From the NCBI GenBank assembly GCA_026390735.1, contig JAPLFJ010000062.1:1-62291 (forward strand): a stretch of 62,291 nucleotides of DNA, in the 5' to 3' direction. Below, piece after piece: positions 36,983 to 45,906 of the stretch (position 1 is its first letter; every line of letters starts with the position of its first letter). The notes under the pieces are model-generated. The model searched no databases. It was not told the origin of the DNA and saw only the letters and a list, made by a program, of their open reading frames with translations. This DNA comes from Ignavibacteriota bacterium. GTDB lineage: Bacteria; Bacteroidota; Ignavibacteria; Tepidaquicellales; Tepidaquicellaceae. Position numbers and translations under genes: made by a program.

Positions 36983-37990
36983 ATGATTAACAGACTTACT
37001 ACATTATACAGGCATATTATTGAAGAGGAGAGAAAAATACCGGAAGCCACAGGACAACTTTCGGATTTGCTTACAGATATTGCTCTTGCCTGTAAAGTTG
37101 TATCTCTTGAAGTCAACAGGGCGGGCCTTGTTGATATTCTCGGACTTACAGGTGACGAAAATGTTCAGGGTGAGGAAGTTAAGAAACTGGATGTTTATGC
37201 GAACGAAACCCTTAAAAATATAATGAGGGTCGGCGGGCATGCCTGTGCTTTGTGTTCTGAAGAAGAAGAAACTTTCGTTCCTATCGATGAAGTGTATTCC
37301 GATTATTCTCATAAGTATATAGTTCATTTTGACCCCCTTGATGGTTCTTCAAACATTGACGCTAATATTTCTATCGGTACAATATTCTCTATCTATAAAA
37401 GAATTTCTTTAAGCGGTCCTGGCACTATGGAAGATTGTTTGCAGCATGGATATAAACAGGTGGCGGCAGGATATGTGGTCTATGGCTCAAGCACAATAAT
37501 GGTCTATACCGCGGGCAGAGGAGTTCATGGATTTACGCTCGATCCTTCGATAGGAGAGTTCTTTATTTCTTACAGCAATATGAAAATTCCCAAAAAATCT
37601 ACGACGTATTCCGTGAATGAGGGTAACTATGCAAACTGGTCTAAAGGAATGCAGAACTATATTGATTTCCTTAAACAACCTGATAAGGAAACAGGCAGAC
37701 CTTATTCTTCAAGGTATGTTGGTTCTCTTGTGGCGGATTTTCACAGAAATCTTTTATACGGCGGAATATTTTTATATCCTGCTGACGGAAAGAATAAAAA
37801 CGGAAAACTCAGACTTATGTATGAGGCAAATCCTCTGGCATTCCTCATTGAGCAGGCAGGTGGTCTGGCTATTGATGGTAAAAACAGGATACTTGAGATA
37901 CATCCCGAAAACCTTCATCAGCGTACGCCTTTAATCATCGGCAGCGAAGAAGATGTTTTACTCGCAAAGAAATTTCTGAGCGAGGGATAA
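36983..37990 (+). CDS. fbp: Fructose-1,6-bisphosphatase class I
   Basis: A 335-residue phosphatase of gluconeogenesis. The metal-binding motif [11 protein letters not shown] is exact, [15 protein letters not shown] and [13 protein letters not shown] lie in the expected order, and the active-site end segment [21 protein letters not shown] is typical. AAGGGAG lies upstream of the ATG. Likely co-transcribed with radA. Confidence 0.97.
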   Translation: MINRLTTLYRHIIEEERKIPEATGQLSDLLTDIALACKVVSLEVNRAGLVDILGLTGDENVQGEEVKKLDVYANETLKNIMRVGGHACALCSEEEETFVPIDEVYSDYSHKYIVHFDPLDGSSNIDANISIGTIFSIYKRISLSGPGTMEDCLQHGYKQVAAGYVVYGSSTIMVYTAGRGVHGFTLDPSIGEFFISYSNMKIPKKSTTYSVNEGNYANWSKGMQNYIDFLKQPDKETGRPYSSRYVGSLVADFHRNLLYGGIFLYPADGKNKNGKLRLMYEANPLAFLIEQAGGLAIDGKNRILEIHPENLHQRTPLIIGSEEDVLLAKKFLSEG

Positions 37991-38052
37991 AACTGCTCAG
38001 TTTAAAAATTTCTATTTCTGGTAAAGCACTTTTTCCCTTTTATTCTGAAATA

Positions 38053-38083
38053 CTGACGGAAACAGCGGCTACTTCCGTGTCAG
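38053..38083. repeat. Imperfect palindrome
   Basis: CTGACGGAA and TTCCGTGTCAG pair around an 11-base loop, 62 bases after fbp. No T-run follows, so it may be a weak terminator or a regulatory site. Confidence 0.4.
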
Positions 38084-38173
38084 AACCTAAATGAATTACT
38101 TTTAAAACATAATAATTCTATATTTGAAACAATCTATCGAAACTATATATTTTTAACTATTTTAAGAAGATTT

Positions 38174-39262
38174 ATGCTTAAATTATCTGATTTAAAAACA
38201 GATTGCAGGTACTTCAGGGGAGATGTTCCCTGCAGACAAAATAAACAATTTGGCGTTACTTGTGATAAATGTGAATTCTATAAGAATACTGATTCAAAAA
38301 TACTTATTATTAAACTTGGTGCAGCAGGCGATGTGATTCGCACAACCCCGCTTTTGAACCCGATTAAAAACGAATATCCCAATAGCAAAATATACTGGCT
38401 GACTTATACTCCCGAACTCGTTCCGGTTAATTCCGAATACAGCGCAGATGTGGTCTTAAAGTGTGATTTCACGAGTGTTATGTACCTGAAAGAAATTGAA
38501 TTCGACGTTGTTATAAATCTCGATAAGGACAGGGAAGCAATAAGCCTGATGAGTGTTCTGAAATCAAAGAAATACTTCGGCTTTACTATTAAAGACGGAC
38601 TGTGTTCTCCTGTAAATAAACTTGCCGAACACAAATTTCTTACAGGCGTTTTTGATAATCTTTCGAAGGGGAATAAGAAAAGCTACCTGACGGAGATTTT
38701 TGAGATTTGCGGACATAAGTTTAATAATGAAAAGTACATACTTGAACTCGATTATAAATATGATATGAAATGGGGTATAGATACAGGGAAAAAAGTTGTC
38801 GGACTTAACACGGGATGCGGTGAAAGATGGACGTCAAGGCTGTGGAGTGACGATAACTGGATAATGTTAATTAATACTCTTACTGATAACGGATATGAAG
38901 TAATACTTCTTGGCGGAAAACAGGAAGATGAAAAGAATAAACTTTATGCTGAAAAATCTAACGCGAAGTATTTCGGACATTTTCCGCTTAAAGTCTTCCT
39001 TAACCTCGTAAATAAATGCGAACTGATTATTACTCAGGTCACTATGACTATGCATATCGCCATCGGACTCGACAAGAAACTTTTACTGATGAATAATATT
39101 TTCAACCCGAATGAGTATGAACTGTACGGTAACGGTGAAATAATCCAGCCACAGAAAGAATGTAAATGTTATTTCAGTCCTAAGTGTGTGAACACTGATT
39201 ATAAATGCATGGACCATCTGTTCCCTGAAGATGTTTATAATTCAGCCGTTAAACTATTATAA
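38174..39262 (+). CDS. GT9-family (heptosyltransferase-like) glycosyltransferase with Cys clusters
   Basis: A 362-residue ADP-heptose-type transferase: LIIKLGAAGDVIRTTPLL is the N-terminal GT9 signature, and GLNTGCGERWTSRLW and the late VTMTMHIAIGLDK segment match the donor site. It is unusual at both ends: C11, C20, C30 and C33 precede the fold, and four Cys cluster in QKECKCYFSPKCVN and DYKCMDHLF at the end. A bound metal or disulphide arrangement is possible. First of four genes for surface glycan/outer membrane work. Confidence 0.87.
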   Translation: MLKLSDLKTDCRYFRGDVPCRQNKQFGVTCDKCEFYKNTDSKILIIKLGAAGDVIRTTPLLNPIKNEYPNSKIYWLTYTPELVPVNSEYSADVVLKCDFTSVMYLKEIEFDVVINLDKDREAISLMSVLKSKKYFGFTIKDGLCSPVNKLAEHKFLTGVFDNLSKGNKKSYLTEIFEICGHKFNNEKYILELDYKYDMKWGIDTGKKVVGLNTGCGERWTSRLWSDDNWIMLINTLTDNGYEVILLGGKQEDEKNKLYAEKSNAKYFGHFPLKVFLNLVNKCELIITQVTMTMHIAIGLDKKLLLMNNIFNPNEYELYGNGEIIQPQKECKCYFSPKCVNTDYKCMDHLFPEDVYNSAVKLL

Positions 39263-39269
39263 CCCTTAA

Positions 39270-40421
39270 ATGAAGATAGTAATAATAGGAACGGCGTATC
39301 CGATGAGAGGCGGTATTGCGCAGTATAATTCAATATTGTATAAGTATCTTTCCGCAGAAAATGATGTAAAGATATATTCGTTCAAACGGCAATATCCTGA
39401 ATTTCTCTTTCCGGGAAAAACACAATTCGAAACAGGAGAACCGGCCTTTAAAATACCTGACGACAGGAATGTAATAGCAGTTGATTCCATAAATCCGTTT
39501 AACTGGTTTTTTACAGCTCTTAAAATCAGGAAAGAAAAACCTGACTTGCTAATCTATAAATACTGGATTCCGTTTTTTGCTCCGTGCCTTTTTACGATTT
39601 CTTTCTTTGTTAAATTGTTTACGGGCACTAAGGTGCTTACTATCTGTGACAATGTAATTCCTCACGAAAAGAGATTCGGAGACTTAACTTTGACACGGCT
39701 TGTTTTCTCTATGGTAAATTATTTTATCGTTCAGTCGAAAACCGTGGAAAAGGATCTGGCACTATTCAATAAAAAGAATAAACCGTATAAACTGTCTCCT
39801 CATCCGCTTTATAATACATTCGGAGAGAAACTTGATAAAGCTGATGCAAGGAAATATATTGAGGATAATTATAATTTAAAGTTTGATACTGATAAAGTGA
39901 TTTTGTTCTTTGGGTTTATAAGAAAGTATAAAGGCCTTATGTATTTAATTGAGGCAATGCCGGAAATTCTGAAGAGTAACAACGTAAAACTTTTAATTGC
40001 AGGCGAGTTTTATGATGACGGGAAACCGTACACTGATAAAATTAAGGAACTCGGACTTGAGAATAATATCATTCTGCTTTCTGATTTTCTGCCGGATGAA
40101 AAGGTTAGGTATTTTTTCTCTGCCTGTGATGCTCTCGTTCTGCCTTATACAGATGCAACTCAAAGCGGCATCGTTCAGATTGCGTATTATTATGATAAAC
40201 CTGCCGTGGTTACAGATGTCGGCGGACTTTCTGAGGTGGTAATTAATGATAAGACCGGAATTATAATTAACCCGGGTGATGTTAATGCTATTGCAGAGGC
40301 TGTAAACAGATTCTACATTGAAAATCTTGAAGAGAAATTCTCCGGGAATGTGAAAACCGAAAAGTTAAAGTATTCCTGGGAGGTTTTTGTCCGTAATATT
40401 ATGAGTATGGCAAAAAAATAA
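39270..40421 (+). CDS. GT4-family (GT-B) glycosyltransferase
   Basis: A 383-residue retaining transferase. N-terminal GTAYPMRGGIAQYN is the acceptor-side loop; the donor side has FFGFIRKYKGLMYLIEAMP and the E-x7-E-like segment ALVLPYTDATQSGIVQIAYYYDKPAVVTDVGG. Seven bases after the GT9 gene, so likely the same transcript and the same glycan. Confidence 0.9.
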   Translation: MKIVIIGTAYPMRGGIAQYNSILYKYLSAENDVKIYSFKRQYPEFLFPGKTQFETGEPAFKIPDDRNVIAVDSINPFNWFFTALKIRKEKPDLLIYKYWIPFFAPCLFTISFFVKLFTGTKVLTICDNVIPHEKRFGDLTLTRLVFSMVNYFIVQSKTVEKDLALFNKKNKPYKLSPHPLYNTFGEKLDKADARKYIEDNYNLKFDTDKVILFFGFIRKYKGLMYLIEAMPEILKSNNVKLLIAGEFYDDGKPYTDKIKELGLENNIILLSDFLPDEKVRYFFSACDALVLPYTDATQSGIVQIAYYYDKPAVVTDVGGLSEVVINDKTGIIINPGDVNAIAEAVNRFYIENLEEKFSGNVKTEKLKYSWEVFVRNIMSMAKK

Positions 40422-40485
40422 GCTGCTGTACGCTGCAGGGAATAAAACTGTTTTAGAATAAAAAACATAAAATTATAAATTGACT

Positions 40486-41289
40486 ATGAAATACGATCCA
40501 ATAAAAAAGACGTTCGGAAACATTGTTGCAAGAAACGTATTTATGAGAAGATTGTTCTACAGGATTCTTGATCTGATGTTCCTGCGTTCTTGGCACGTCA
40601 GGAATATGGTAAAATCCCTATATCCTGCTCCCAAATCACTCAGAATATTCGATGCGGGGATGGGTTTCGGACAGTATACTTATTTTATGACTAAGTGGTT
40701 CAAGGGCTCTGATATACTGGGCGTTGATGTGAAAGATGAACAGGTTGAAGACTGTAACTTCTTCTTTGAAAACCGCGGGTTTAAGAATGTTAAGTTTGAA
40801 GTCGCAGACCTCACAAAAATTAATTATAATAATGAGTTTGATTTTATACTGAACGTTGATGTTATGGAACATATTGTCGAGGACGAACTCGTACTGAAGA
40901 ATTTTGCAAACGCCCTGAAGAAAGGCGGCAAGTTGTTAATAAACACTCCGTCCGATTTAGGTGGCAGCGATGCACACGATGAAGATGAAGAAAGTTTTAT
41001 CGAAGAACATGCAAGAAACGGATACTCAAAAGAGGATATAACGGCAAAGATTGAAAGAGCAGGTCTTACAGTTACACATTTCAAATATGCTTACGGGAAA
41101 TACGGTACTATCTCCTGGAGGTTCGGTATAAAGTACCCGATTCTTATTGCCGGCGTCTCGAAAATACTTATTTTGATTTTACCGTTTTATTATTTCTTTA
41201 CGCTCTGGTTTGTATTGCTGCTTATGTGGCTGGATACAAAGACTGATAACGAAACCGGAACGGGCGTAGTTGTCGTTGCTGAAAAGTAA
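40486..41289 (+). CDS. Class I SAM-dependent methyltransferase with C-terminal membrane helix
   Basis: About 267 residues. Motif I is FDAGMGFGQYTYF, then LNVDVMEHIVEDELVL and GGKLLINTPSDLGG. A hydrophobic segment near the end (LILILPFYYFFTLWFVLLLMW) anchors it in the membrane. I use the ATG at 40486; a TTG at 40480 is also possible. The reading frame overlaps the start of the BamA-like gene if the latter uses its first TTG. Confidence 0.85.
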   Translation: MKYDPIKKTFGNIVARNVFMRRLFYRILDLMFLRSWHVRNMVKSLYPAPKSLRIFDAGMGFGQYTYFMTKWFKGSDILGVDVKDEQVEDCNFFFENRGFKNVKFEVADLTKINYNNEFDFILNVDVMEHIVEDELVLKNFANALKKGGKLLINTPSDLGGSDAHDEDEESFIEEHARNGYSKEDITAKIERAGLTVTHFKYAYGKYGTISWRFGIKYPILIAGVSKILILILPFYYFFTLWFVLLLMWLDTKTDNETGTGVVVVAEK

Positions 41290-41305
41290 TGTCATTTATA
41301 TTGCT

Positions 41306-43096
41306 TTGAATCGTCATAAAATATCAGGTGCATCTTTATTCATTAAGCATTTTATTGCCTTAGTGCTTTTTGTGTGTTCTTCAAACCTTTACGCACAGAC
41401 ATTGGTCGGCTCTGTTGCTTTTCAGGGTAATTCTTTCTTCAGCGATAACGAACTTAAGAACTCAATGGTTCTTAAAGTGGATAAACAATTTCTTACCGAA
41501 CAGTTTAATACAGACCTAAAATCCCTTCGTTCAAAATACCGTGACTATGGATTCCTTTATGCCAGAATTACAAACGCTAAAACTGTTTACAATAACGATT
41601 CCTCGTTTGTCGATATAAACATCACTATAGACGAAGGAAAACAGGTAAAACTCGGTGAGATTATAATCACGGGCAACAGAACATTTACCGCTAATGATAT
41701 TCTGAAGAAGTTTGATACTAAAGTGGGTGATGTTCTTGATAATAATACACTGAATGGTGACGTAAAGGAATTACTAAACGAATATGAAAAACACGGAAGC
41801 CTGTTTACTAAGGTGTTTATTGATGATATATCGGTCTATGATGAAAACACTTCTCCTAAAATTCGTTTAAGGATTTCTGTAAAAGAAGAATCGAAAGTAA
41901 AGATTAACAATGTCAGGATTAAGGGTAACGAGGATACTAAGGATAAGGTTATACTCCGTGAATTAAAAATTAACGAGGATAAAACAGTTACACGCGAAGA
42001 TCTCCAGAATATGAAGTTCAGGCTTGAGCGACTTAATATTTTCGAGGTAGTTGAAACTCCGATGGTTTATACTTTAACGAATAAGAATGAATCGGGATTG
42101 CTTGTAAAGGTTAAAGAAGGAAACACTAATACTTTTGACGGAATCATTGGTTATGTTCCGCCTGCTAACGATAAGGAAAACGGTTATTTTACGGGATTGA
42201 TAAACCTTTCGTTCAGGAATCTGTTCGGAACTGCCCGCCGCCTTGATGCACGCTGGCAGCAGGAAACAAAATCAATTCAGGAACTGGAACTTAAGTACAG
42301 TGAACCATACTTCTTCGGACTGCCTCTGAACGTTGGTGGAGGGTTTTTACAGAGATTGCAGGATTCAAGTTATACAAGAAGAAAGTTTGATGCTAAAGGT
42401 GATATTCTTCTGACTGATAAGTTTACTTTCGGATTCTCTGTTGGGTTTGACAGAATAATTCCCCCGGATGACTCACTCGTGATTTTTAAGGTCGCTGATT
42501 CAAGAGTTCTCTACGCAGGTACCGAAATCAGGTTCGATAGCCGTAATAATATCTTTATTCCTGATAAAGGTATTCTGTACAAGGCTAACTATATTTATGG
42601 TGATAAGAAAATCTATAACAGACAGGGTTCTTTAAATTCTGCAGACCAGTCTTTCTCCCTGCAAAGGTATTCAATGGATGTCGATGTATTCTTTTCGTTT
42701 TTCAAAAGACAGTCATTACTGGTCAGATTTTTTGCGGGGCAGGTTGTTTCTGACAGGCTTGAAGATGCCGACTATTACAAGGTTGGAGGAATAAAGAATG
42801 TCCGCGGTTACAGGGAAGAGCAGTTCCGTGCTTCAAGGTTTACTTATGGTACTATCGAAATGAGATATTCCTTCTCACGAAAGAGTTTTGCCTCTGCTTT
42901 CTTTGATCCCGGTTATTATTACAGACCCGAAGATATTCTGAACAGCATTCCCAAACAGGAAGGTTTTATTTTTGGTTATGGTTTAGGTATAAGGATTGAA
43001 ACAGCTATAGGGGTTATTGGTGTAAATTATGCTATCGGTAAGGACGATGGAATCCTGGATGGAAAGATTCATTTCGGACTGATAAATGAATTTTAA
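41306..43096 (+). CDS. BamA/TamA-family outer-membrane beta-barrel protein
   Basis: About 596 residues: signal peptide (ending SNLYAQ), two to three POTRA-type domains (GSVAFQGNSFFSDNEL; GEIIITGNRTFTANDIL; NNVRIKGNEDTKDKVILREL) and a C-terminal 16-strand-type barrel with VGGIKNVRGYREEQFR, the family's conserved loop. It is shorter than BamA, which normally has five POTRAs, so it is closer to TamA-like proteins. No ATG is available; TTG at 41306 gives the most natural signal peptide, while TTG at 41270 would add 12 residues inside the preceding gene. Confidence 0.87.
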   Translation: MNRHKISGASLFIKHFIALVLFVCSSNLYAQTLVGSVAFQGNSFFSDNELKNSMVLKVDKQFLTEQFNTDLKSLRSKYRDYGFLYARITNAKTVYNNDSSFVDINITIDEGKQVKLGEIIITGNRTFTANDILKKFDTKVGDVLDNNTLNGDVKELLNEYEKHGSLFTKVFIDDISVYDENTSPKIRLRISVKEESKVKINNVRIKGNEDTKDKVILRELKINEDKTVTREDLQNMKFRLERLNIFEVVETPMVYTLTNKNESGLLVKVKEGNTNTFDGIIGYVPPANDKENGYFTGLINLSFRNLFGTARRLDARWQQETKSIQELELKYSEPYFFGLPLNVGGGFLQRLQDSSYTRRKFDAKGDILLTDKFTFGFSVGFDRIIPPDDSLVIFKVADSRVLYAGTEIRFDSRNNIFIPDKGILYKANYIYGDKKIYNRQGSLNSADQSFSLQRYSMDVDVFFSFFKRQSLLVRFFAGQVVSDRLEDADYYKVGGIKNVRGYREEQFRASRFTYGTIEMRYSFSRKSFASAFFDPGYYYRPEDILNSIPKQEGFIFGYGLGIRIETAIGVIGVNYAIGKDDGILDGKIHFGLINEF

Positions 43097-43120
43097 AGTG
43101 CCGGTTGTTACACCGGCACT
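43097..43120. terminator. Hairpin between convergent genes
   Basis: AGTGCCGG and CCGGCACT form the stem of a short hairpin just past the barrel gene and before the end of the convergent lipoprotein gene. It could end both transcripts, though neither side has a strong T-run. Confidence 0.5.
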
Positions 43121-43136
43121 CTGAAATTATAAATCC

Positions 43137-43697
43137 CTATTTCTTGTCGGTTTTCTTTTCTTCTTTTTTCTCCGTCTTGTTAGGTTCTAACTTATCTTCT
43201 GGAGTTTTCATGTTTTCGTGTCCCGGAGGCATTTGTATATTATCGTGTCCCGGAGGCATCTGTGAAGGAGGTATTGTAATGTTTGCCTTTGCCATCGCTT
43301 CTTTCTGAAACTCAACTGCTAATTCATTCATTCCTTTGTCAATTGCCTCAATGATTGCTTTCACGTCAGCTTCTGCCATATATTTGTTTACAAGTGTAGC
43401 TGCCTCCTGTCTGTCTTTAAAACCGACTGAACTGCAGATTTCCATATCCTTTTTCTCTATTAAACCTGAAATTGCTTCGTTCAGTTTGTTCTCGTCAAAC
43501 GATTTCTCACCGGTAGGAGATGTAGAAATACTCGCGTCTACAAAAGACATTCCTGCGGTTTTATATTCTGGGGAATTTACGTAATCTTTAATTTTAGTAA
43601 GATATTTTACCACTTTGTCTTTTTCTGTTCTGCAGGAATACACTCCAAGCGACACCAAAAACACAATTGCTAACATTATTACTTTTCTACTTCTCAT
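43137..43697 (-). CDS. Lipoprotein of unknown function with MPPGH repeats
   Basis: A 186-residue lipoprotein. I start at the ATG at 43697 with AGGAG seven bases upstream; a longer frame exists but lacks this. The signal peptide ends at the lipobox GVYSC (C22). The mature part is mainly helical, with a Met/Pro/Gly/His motif MPPGH repeated twice near residue 150 and a Lys/Glu-rich tail. The His/Met repeats could bind a metal such as copper, which is conjecture. Confidence 0.7.
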   Translation of the reverse strand: MRSRKVIMLAIVFLVSLGVYSCRTEKDKVVKYLTKIKDYVNSPEYKTAGMSFVDASISTSPTGEKSFDENKLNEAISGLIEKKDMEICSSVGFKDRQEAATLVNKYMAEADVKAIIEAIDKGMNELAVEFQKEAMAKANITIPPSQMPPGHDNIQMPPGHENMKTPEDKLEPNKTEKKEEKKTDKK

Positions 43698-44124
43698 TAA
43701 AACTCCTTTTATGTTTTTAATTTTACAAAATTTATTCAAGTTGATTTTAATAAACAAGTAAGTAATGAAGGTTGAATCTGGATTTATTTTCGTGTTGATT
43801 TGTTATGCGTTAATGTATATTAAAAAGCCTGATTTATACAACTATCCCTCAGAATTCCCTCTTTCGGGAAGAGTTCTGCTTCATTGTACCTAATCTGAAA
43901 TCATTTTCTTGTAAGGGTTTTTTTAAAACCGCTCATTAAAAGCTCATTTTTGCTCAGAATAAGCAATTTATCGTTGTTTTTCCCATTATTTTGATATTTA
44001 GTGCTGCACATTTCTTCGTTTTAAGATATTTCTTCGGATTGTTAATGCATTTTGATTTGTTTATATTTATAGTTATTCTATATCCAGGATAACATTAAAC
44101 TATAATAAGAAAGGAATATTAATT
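43698..44124. other. Divergent intergenic region
   Basis: No supported gene. It separates the lipoprotein (minus) and peroxiredoxin (plus) genes. A short hairpin-prone segment around CCCTCTTTCGGGAAGAG (about 43857-43873) and the promoter candidate at 44039-44067 are the only structure seen. Confidence 0.5.
44039..44067 (+). promoter_or_regulatory. Candidate sigma-70-like promoter for the peroxiredoxin gene
   Basis: TTGTTA and TATATT are separated by 17 bases, and the -10 ends 57 bases before the ATG. A pattern match only. Confidence 0.4.
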
Positions 44125-44613
44125 ATGTCTTTGAAAATTGGAGATTTAGCACCGGATTTTAAATTGTTTTCAAAAAATACTACCGGTGAACCAAAAGAAT
44201 TTGGTCTTGCGGATTATAAAGGTAAAAATGTAGTGATTTTATTCTATCCGCTTTCATACACAGGTGTTTGTACAACAGAAATGTGCTCTGTTTCTGAAGG
44301 TTTTGAAAAATATTCAGCAATGGACGCAGTTGTACTCGGTATTAGCGTAGATTCGATTTTTACTCAGGAAGCATGGGCTAAAGCAAACGGAATTACAATC
44401 CCGCTTTTAAGTGATTTTAATACAACCGTTTCAAGTGCTTACGGAACAAAGTATGACGACGGCGGTTTTGTGCTTGGAATGAATGGTGTATCAAAGCGTG
44501 CGGCGTTTGTTGTAAATAAAGAAGGTAATATTGCTTATGCAGAAGTTCTTGAAAACGCAGGAGAACTTCCGAATTTTGATGCGATTCTCGAAACATTGAA
44601 ATCTTTAATCTAA
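44125..44613 (+). CDS. Peroxiredoxin (AhpC/TSA family, BCP-like)
   Basis: A 162-residue thiol peroxidase that reduces H2O2 and organic peroxides. The active site reads YPLSYTGVCTTEMC, with P42, T46 and peroxidatic C49, and a second Cys at C54, the spacing found in BCP/PrxQ proteins with an intramolecular disulphide. An RBS AAAGGAA lies nearby. The following hairpin probably ends this transcript, so it is likely expressed alone, as expected for an oxidative-stress gene. Confidence 0.95.
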   Translation: MSLKIGDLAPDFKLFSKNTTGEPKEFGLADYKGKNVVILFYPLSYTGVCTTEMCSVSEGFEKYSAMDAVVLGISVDSIFTQEAWAKANGITIPLLSDFNTTVSSAYGTKYDDGGFVLGMNGVSKRAAFVVNKEGNIAYAEVLENAGELPNFDAILETLKSLI

Positions 44614-44630
44614 AAAGAAAAATTATGTGT

Positions 44631-44658
44631 CGGAAGAGCGTATTTGTACTCTCTTCCG
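44631..44658 (+). terminator. Hairpin between peroxiredoxin and ribF
   Basis: CGGAAGAG and CTCTTCCG form a perfect 8-bp stem, followed by GTATTTGTATTT. It falls inside the longest open frame for ribF, which supports using the later ribF ATG. Confidence 0.6.
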
Positions 44659-44671
44659 GTATTTGTATTTA

Positions 44672-45601
44672 ATGAAGATATTAAGAAACTTAGACAAGAG
44701 TAATTACGATAAGCATAGTGTTGTTACGGTAGGAACCTTTGACGGTGTCCATAAAGGGCATCGTGTTGTTATTGATAAGTTGCATGATTTAAAGGATAAA
44801 TTCGGGTGCAGAAGTGTGGTCGTGACTTTTGATCCGCATCCTCAGCTGATTTTAAGGAACCGAAACACTGAGATTAAACTTCTTTCTTCCATCGATGAGA
44901 AACTGGAAATATTTCAGAGCCTTGGAGTTGATGTGGTCTATGTACTGAAGTTTACTGAAGATTTCGCTACTACAAGCGCTGAAGAGTTTCTGAAGAAGTA
45001 TCTGGTCGACGGTATAGGGCTTGAACATCTTGTGCTGGGGTTCGACCACTCTTTTGGAAAGAACAGGGAAGGAAATTTTGAATCTCTGAATTCTCTGACA
45101 GGTAAGTTTGGTTTTGATTTGTACAAGGTTGAAGAGTTAAGAGGTGAGTCAAAGATTAACAGCACAGGTATAAGAAATTTGTTAATAAGCGGTAACGTTG
45201 AAGGTGCACGTGAGATTCTCGGAGATGATTATTCGTTCGAAGGAACAGTCGTTACAGGTGATAGAAGAGGAAGTACAATAGGATTCCCGACTGCAAACGT
45301 GAAAGTTTCTGATGAACATAAACTGATTCCGGGTAAAGGAGTCTATTTGGTTAAGGTGATACTGGAAGATGGTGAGTATTCCGGAATGATGAACATCGGA
45401 AACCGCCCTACAGTGTCTACGGGAAATGAAATATTTATTGAGGTTAACATTTTTAATTTCGATAAGGATATTTACGGAAAGAAAATTAAAGTGGTTTTAA
45501 AGGAATACATCAGGGACGAGAAGAAATTTAACTCTCTTGATGAACTTGTAAACCAGCTGAATAAAGATAAACAAGAGTGTAATAAACATTTAATAAAATA
45601 A
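44672..45601 (+). CDS. ribF: Bifunctional riboflavin kinase / FAD synthetase
   Basis: A ~309-residue enzyme that makes FMN and FAD. N-terminal VGTFDGVHKGHRVV is the nucleotidyltransferase site; the flavokinase half has VVTGDRRGSTIGFPTANV and MMNIGNRPTV. I start at ATG 44672 (MKILRNLDKSN); an upstream GTG at 44627 would run through the terminator hairpin. It is upstream of rpsO by 13 bases. Confidence 0.96.
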   Translation: MKILRNLDKSNYDKHSVVTVGTFDGVHKGHRVVIDKLHDLKDKFGCRSVVVTFDPHPQLILRNRNTEIKLLSSIDEKLEIFQSLGVDVVYVLKFTEDFATTSAEEFLKKYLVDGIGLEHLVLGFDHSFGKNREGNFESLNSLTGKFGFDLYKVEELRGESKINSTGIRNLLISGNVEGAREILGDDYSFEGTVVTGDRRGSTIGFPTANVKVSDEHKLIPGKGVYLVKVILEDGEYSGMMNIGNRPTVSTGNEIFIEVNIFNFDKDIYGKKIKVVLKEYIRDEKKFNSLDELVNQLNKDKQECNKHLIK

Positions 45602-45614
45602 TTAATTCATTAAA

Positions 45615-45887
45615 ATGGGATTAACAAAAGAAGACAGACAAGCAATTGTAACAAAATTCGGAAAGACTGAAAAAGATTCCGGAAGAACCGAGGTTCAGGT
45701 AGCAATTCTTACAAAAAGAATAAATGAACTTTCAGCAGAACATTTTAGTAAACACAAAAAAGACAATCATTCAAAGACCGGTCTTTTGAAGATGGTAGGA
45801 AAAAGAAGAAAACTTCTTAAATACCTCGAGAACAAAGACGTAATGCGCTACAGACAGGTCGTGAAAGATTTAGAATTAAGAAAGTAA
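45615..45887 (+). CDS. rpsO: Ribosomal protein S15
   Basis: A 90-residue 30S subunit protein that binds 16S rRNA early in assembly. Core residues are recognisable: [19 protein letters not shown] and [25 protein letters not shown]. In the classical ribF-rpsO-pnp order. Confidence 0.98.
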   Translation: MGLTKEDRQAIVTKFGKTEKDSGRTEVQVAILTKRINELSAEHFSKHKKDNHSKTGLLKMVGKRRKLLKYLENKDVMRYRQVVKDLELRK

Positions 45888-45906
45888 ACTTAAAAGAAAG
45901 ACAAAG

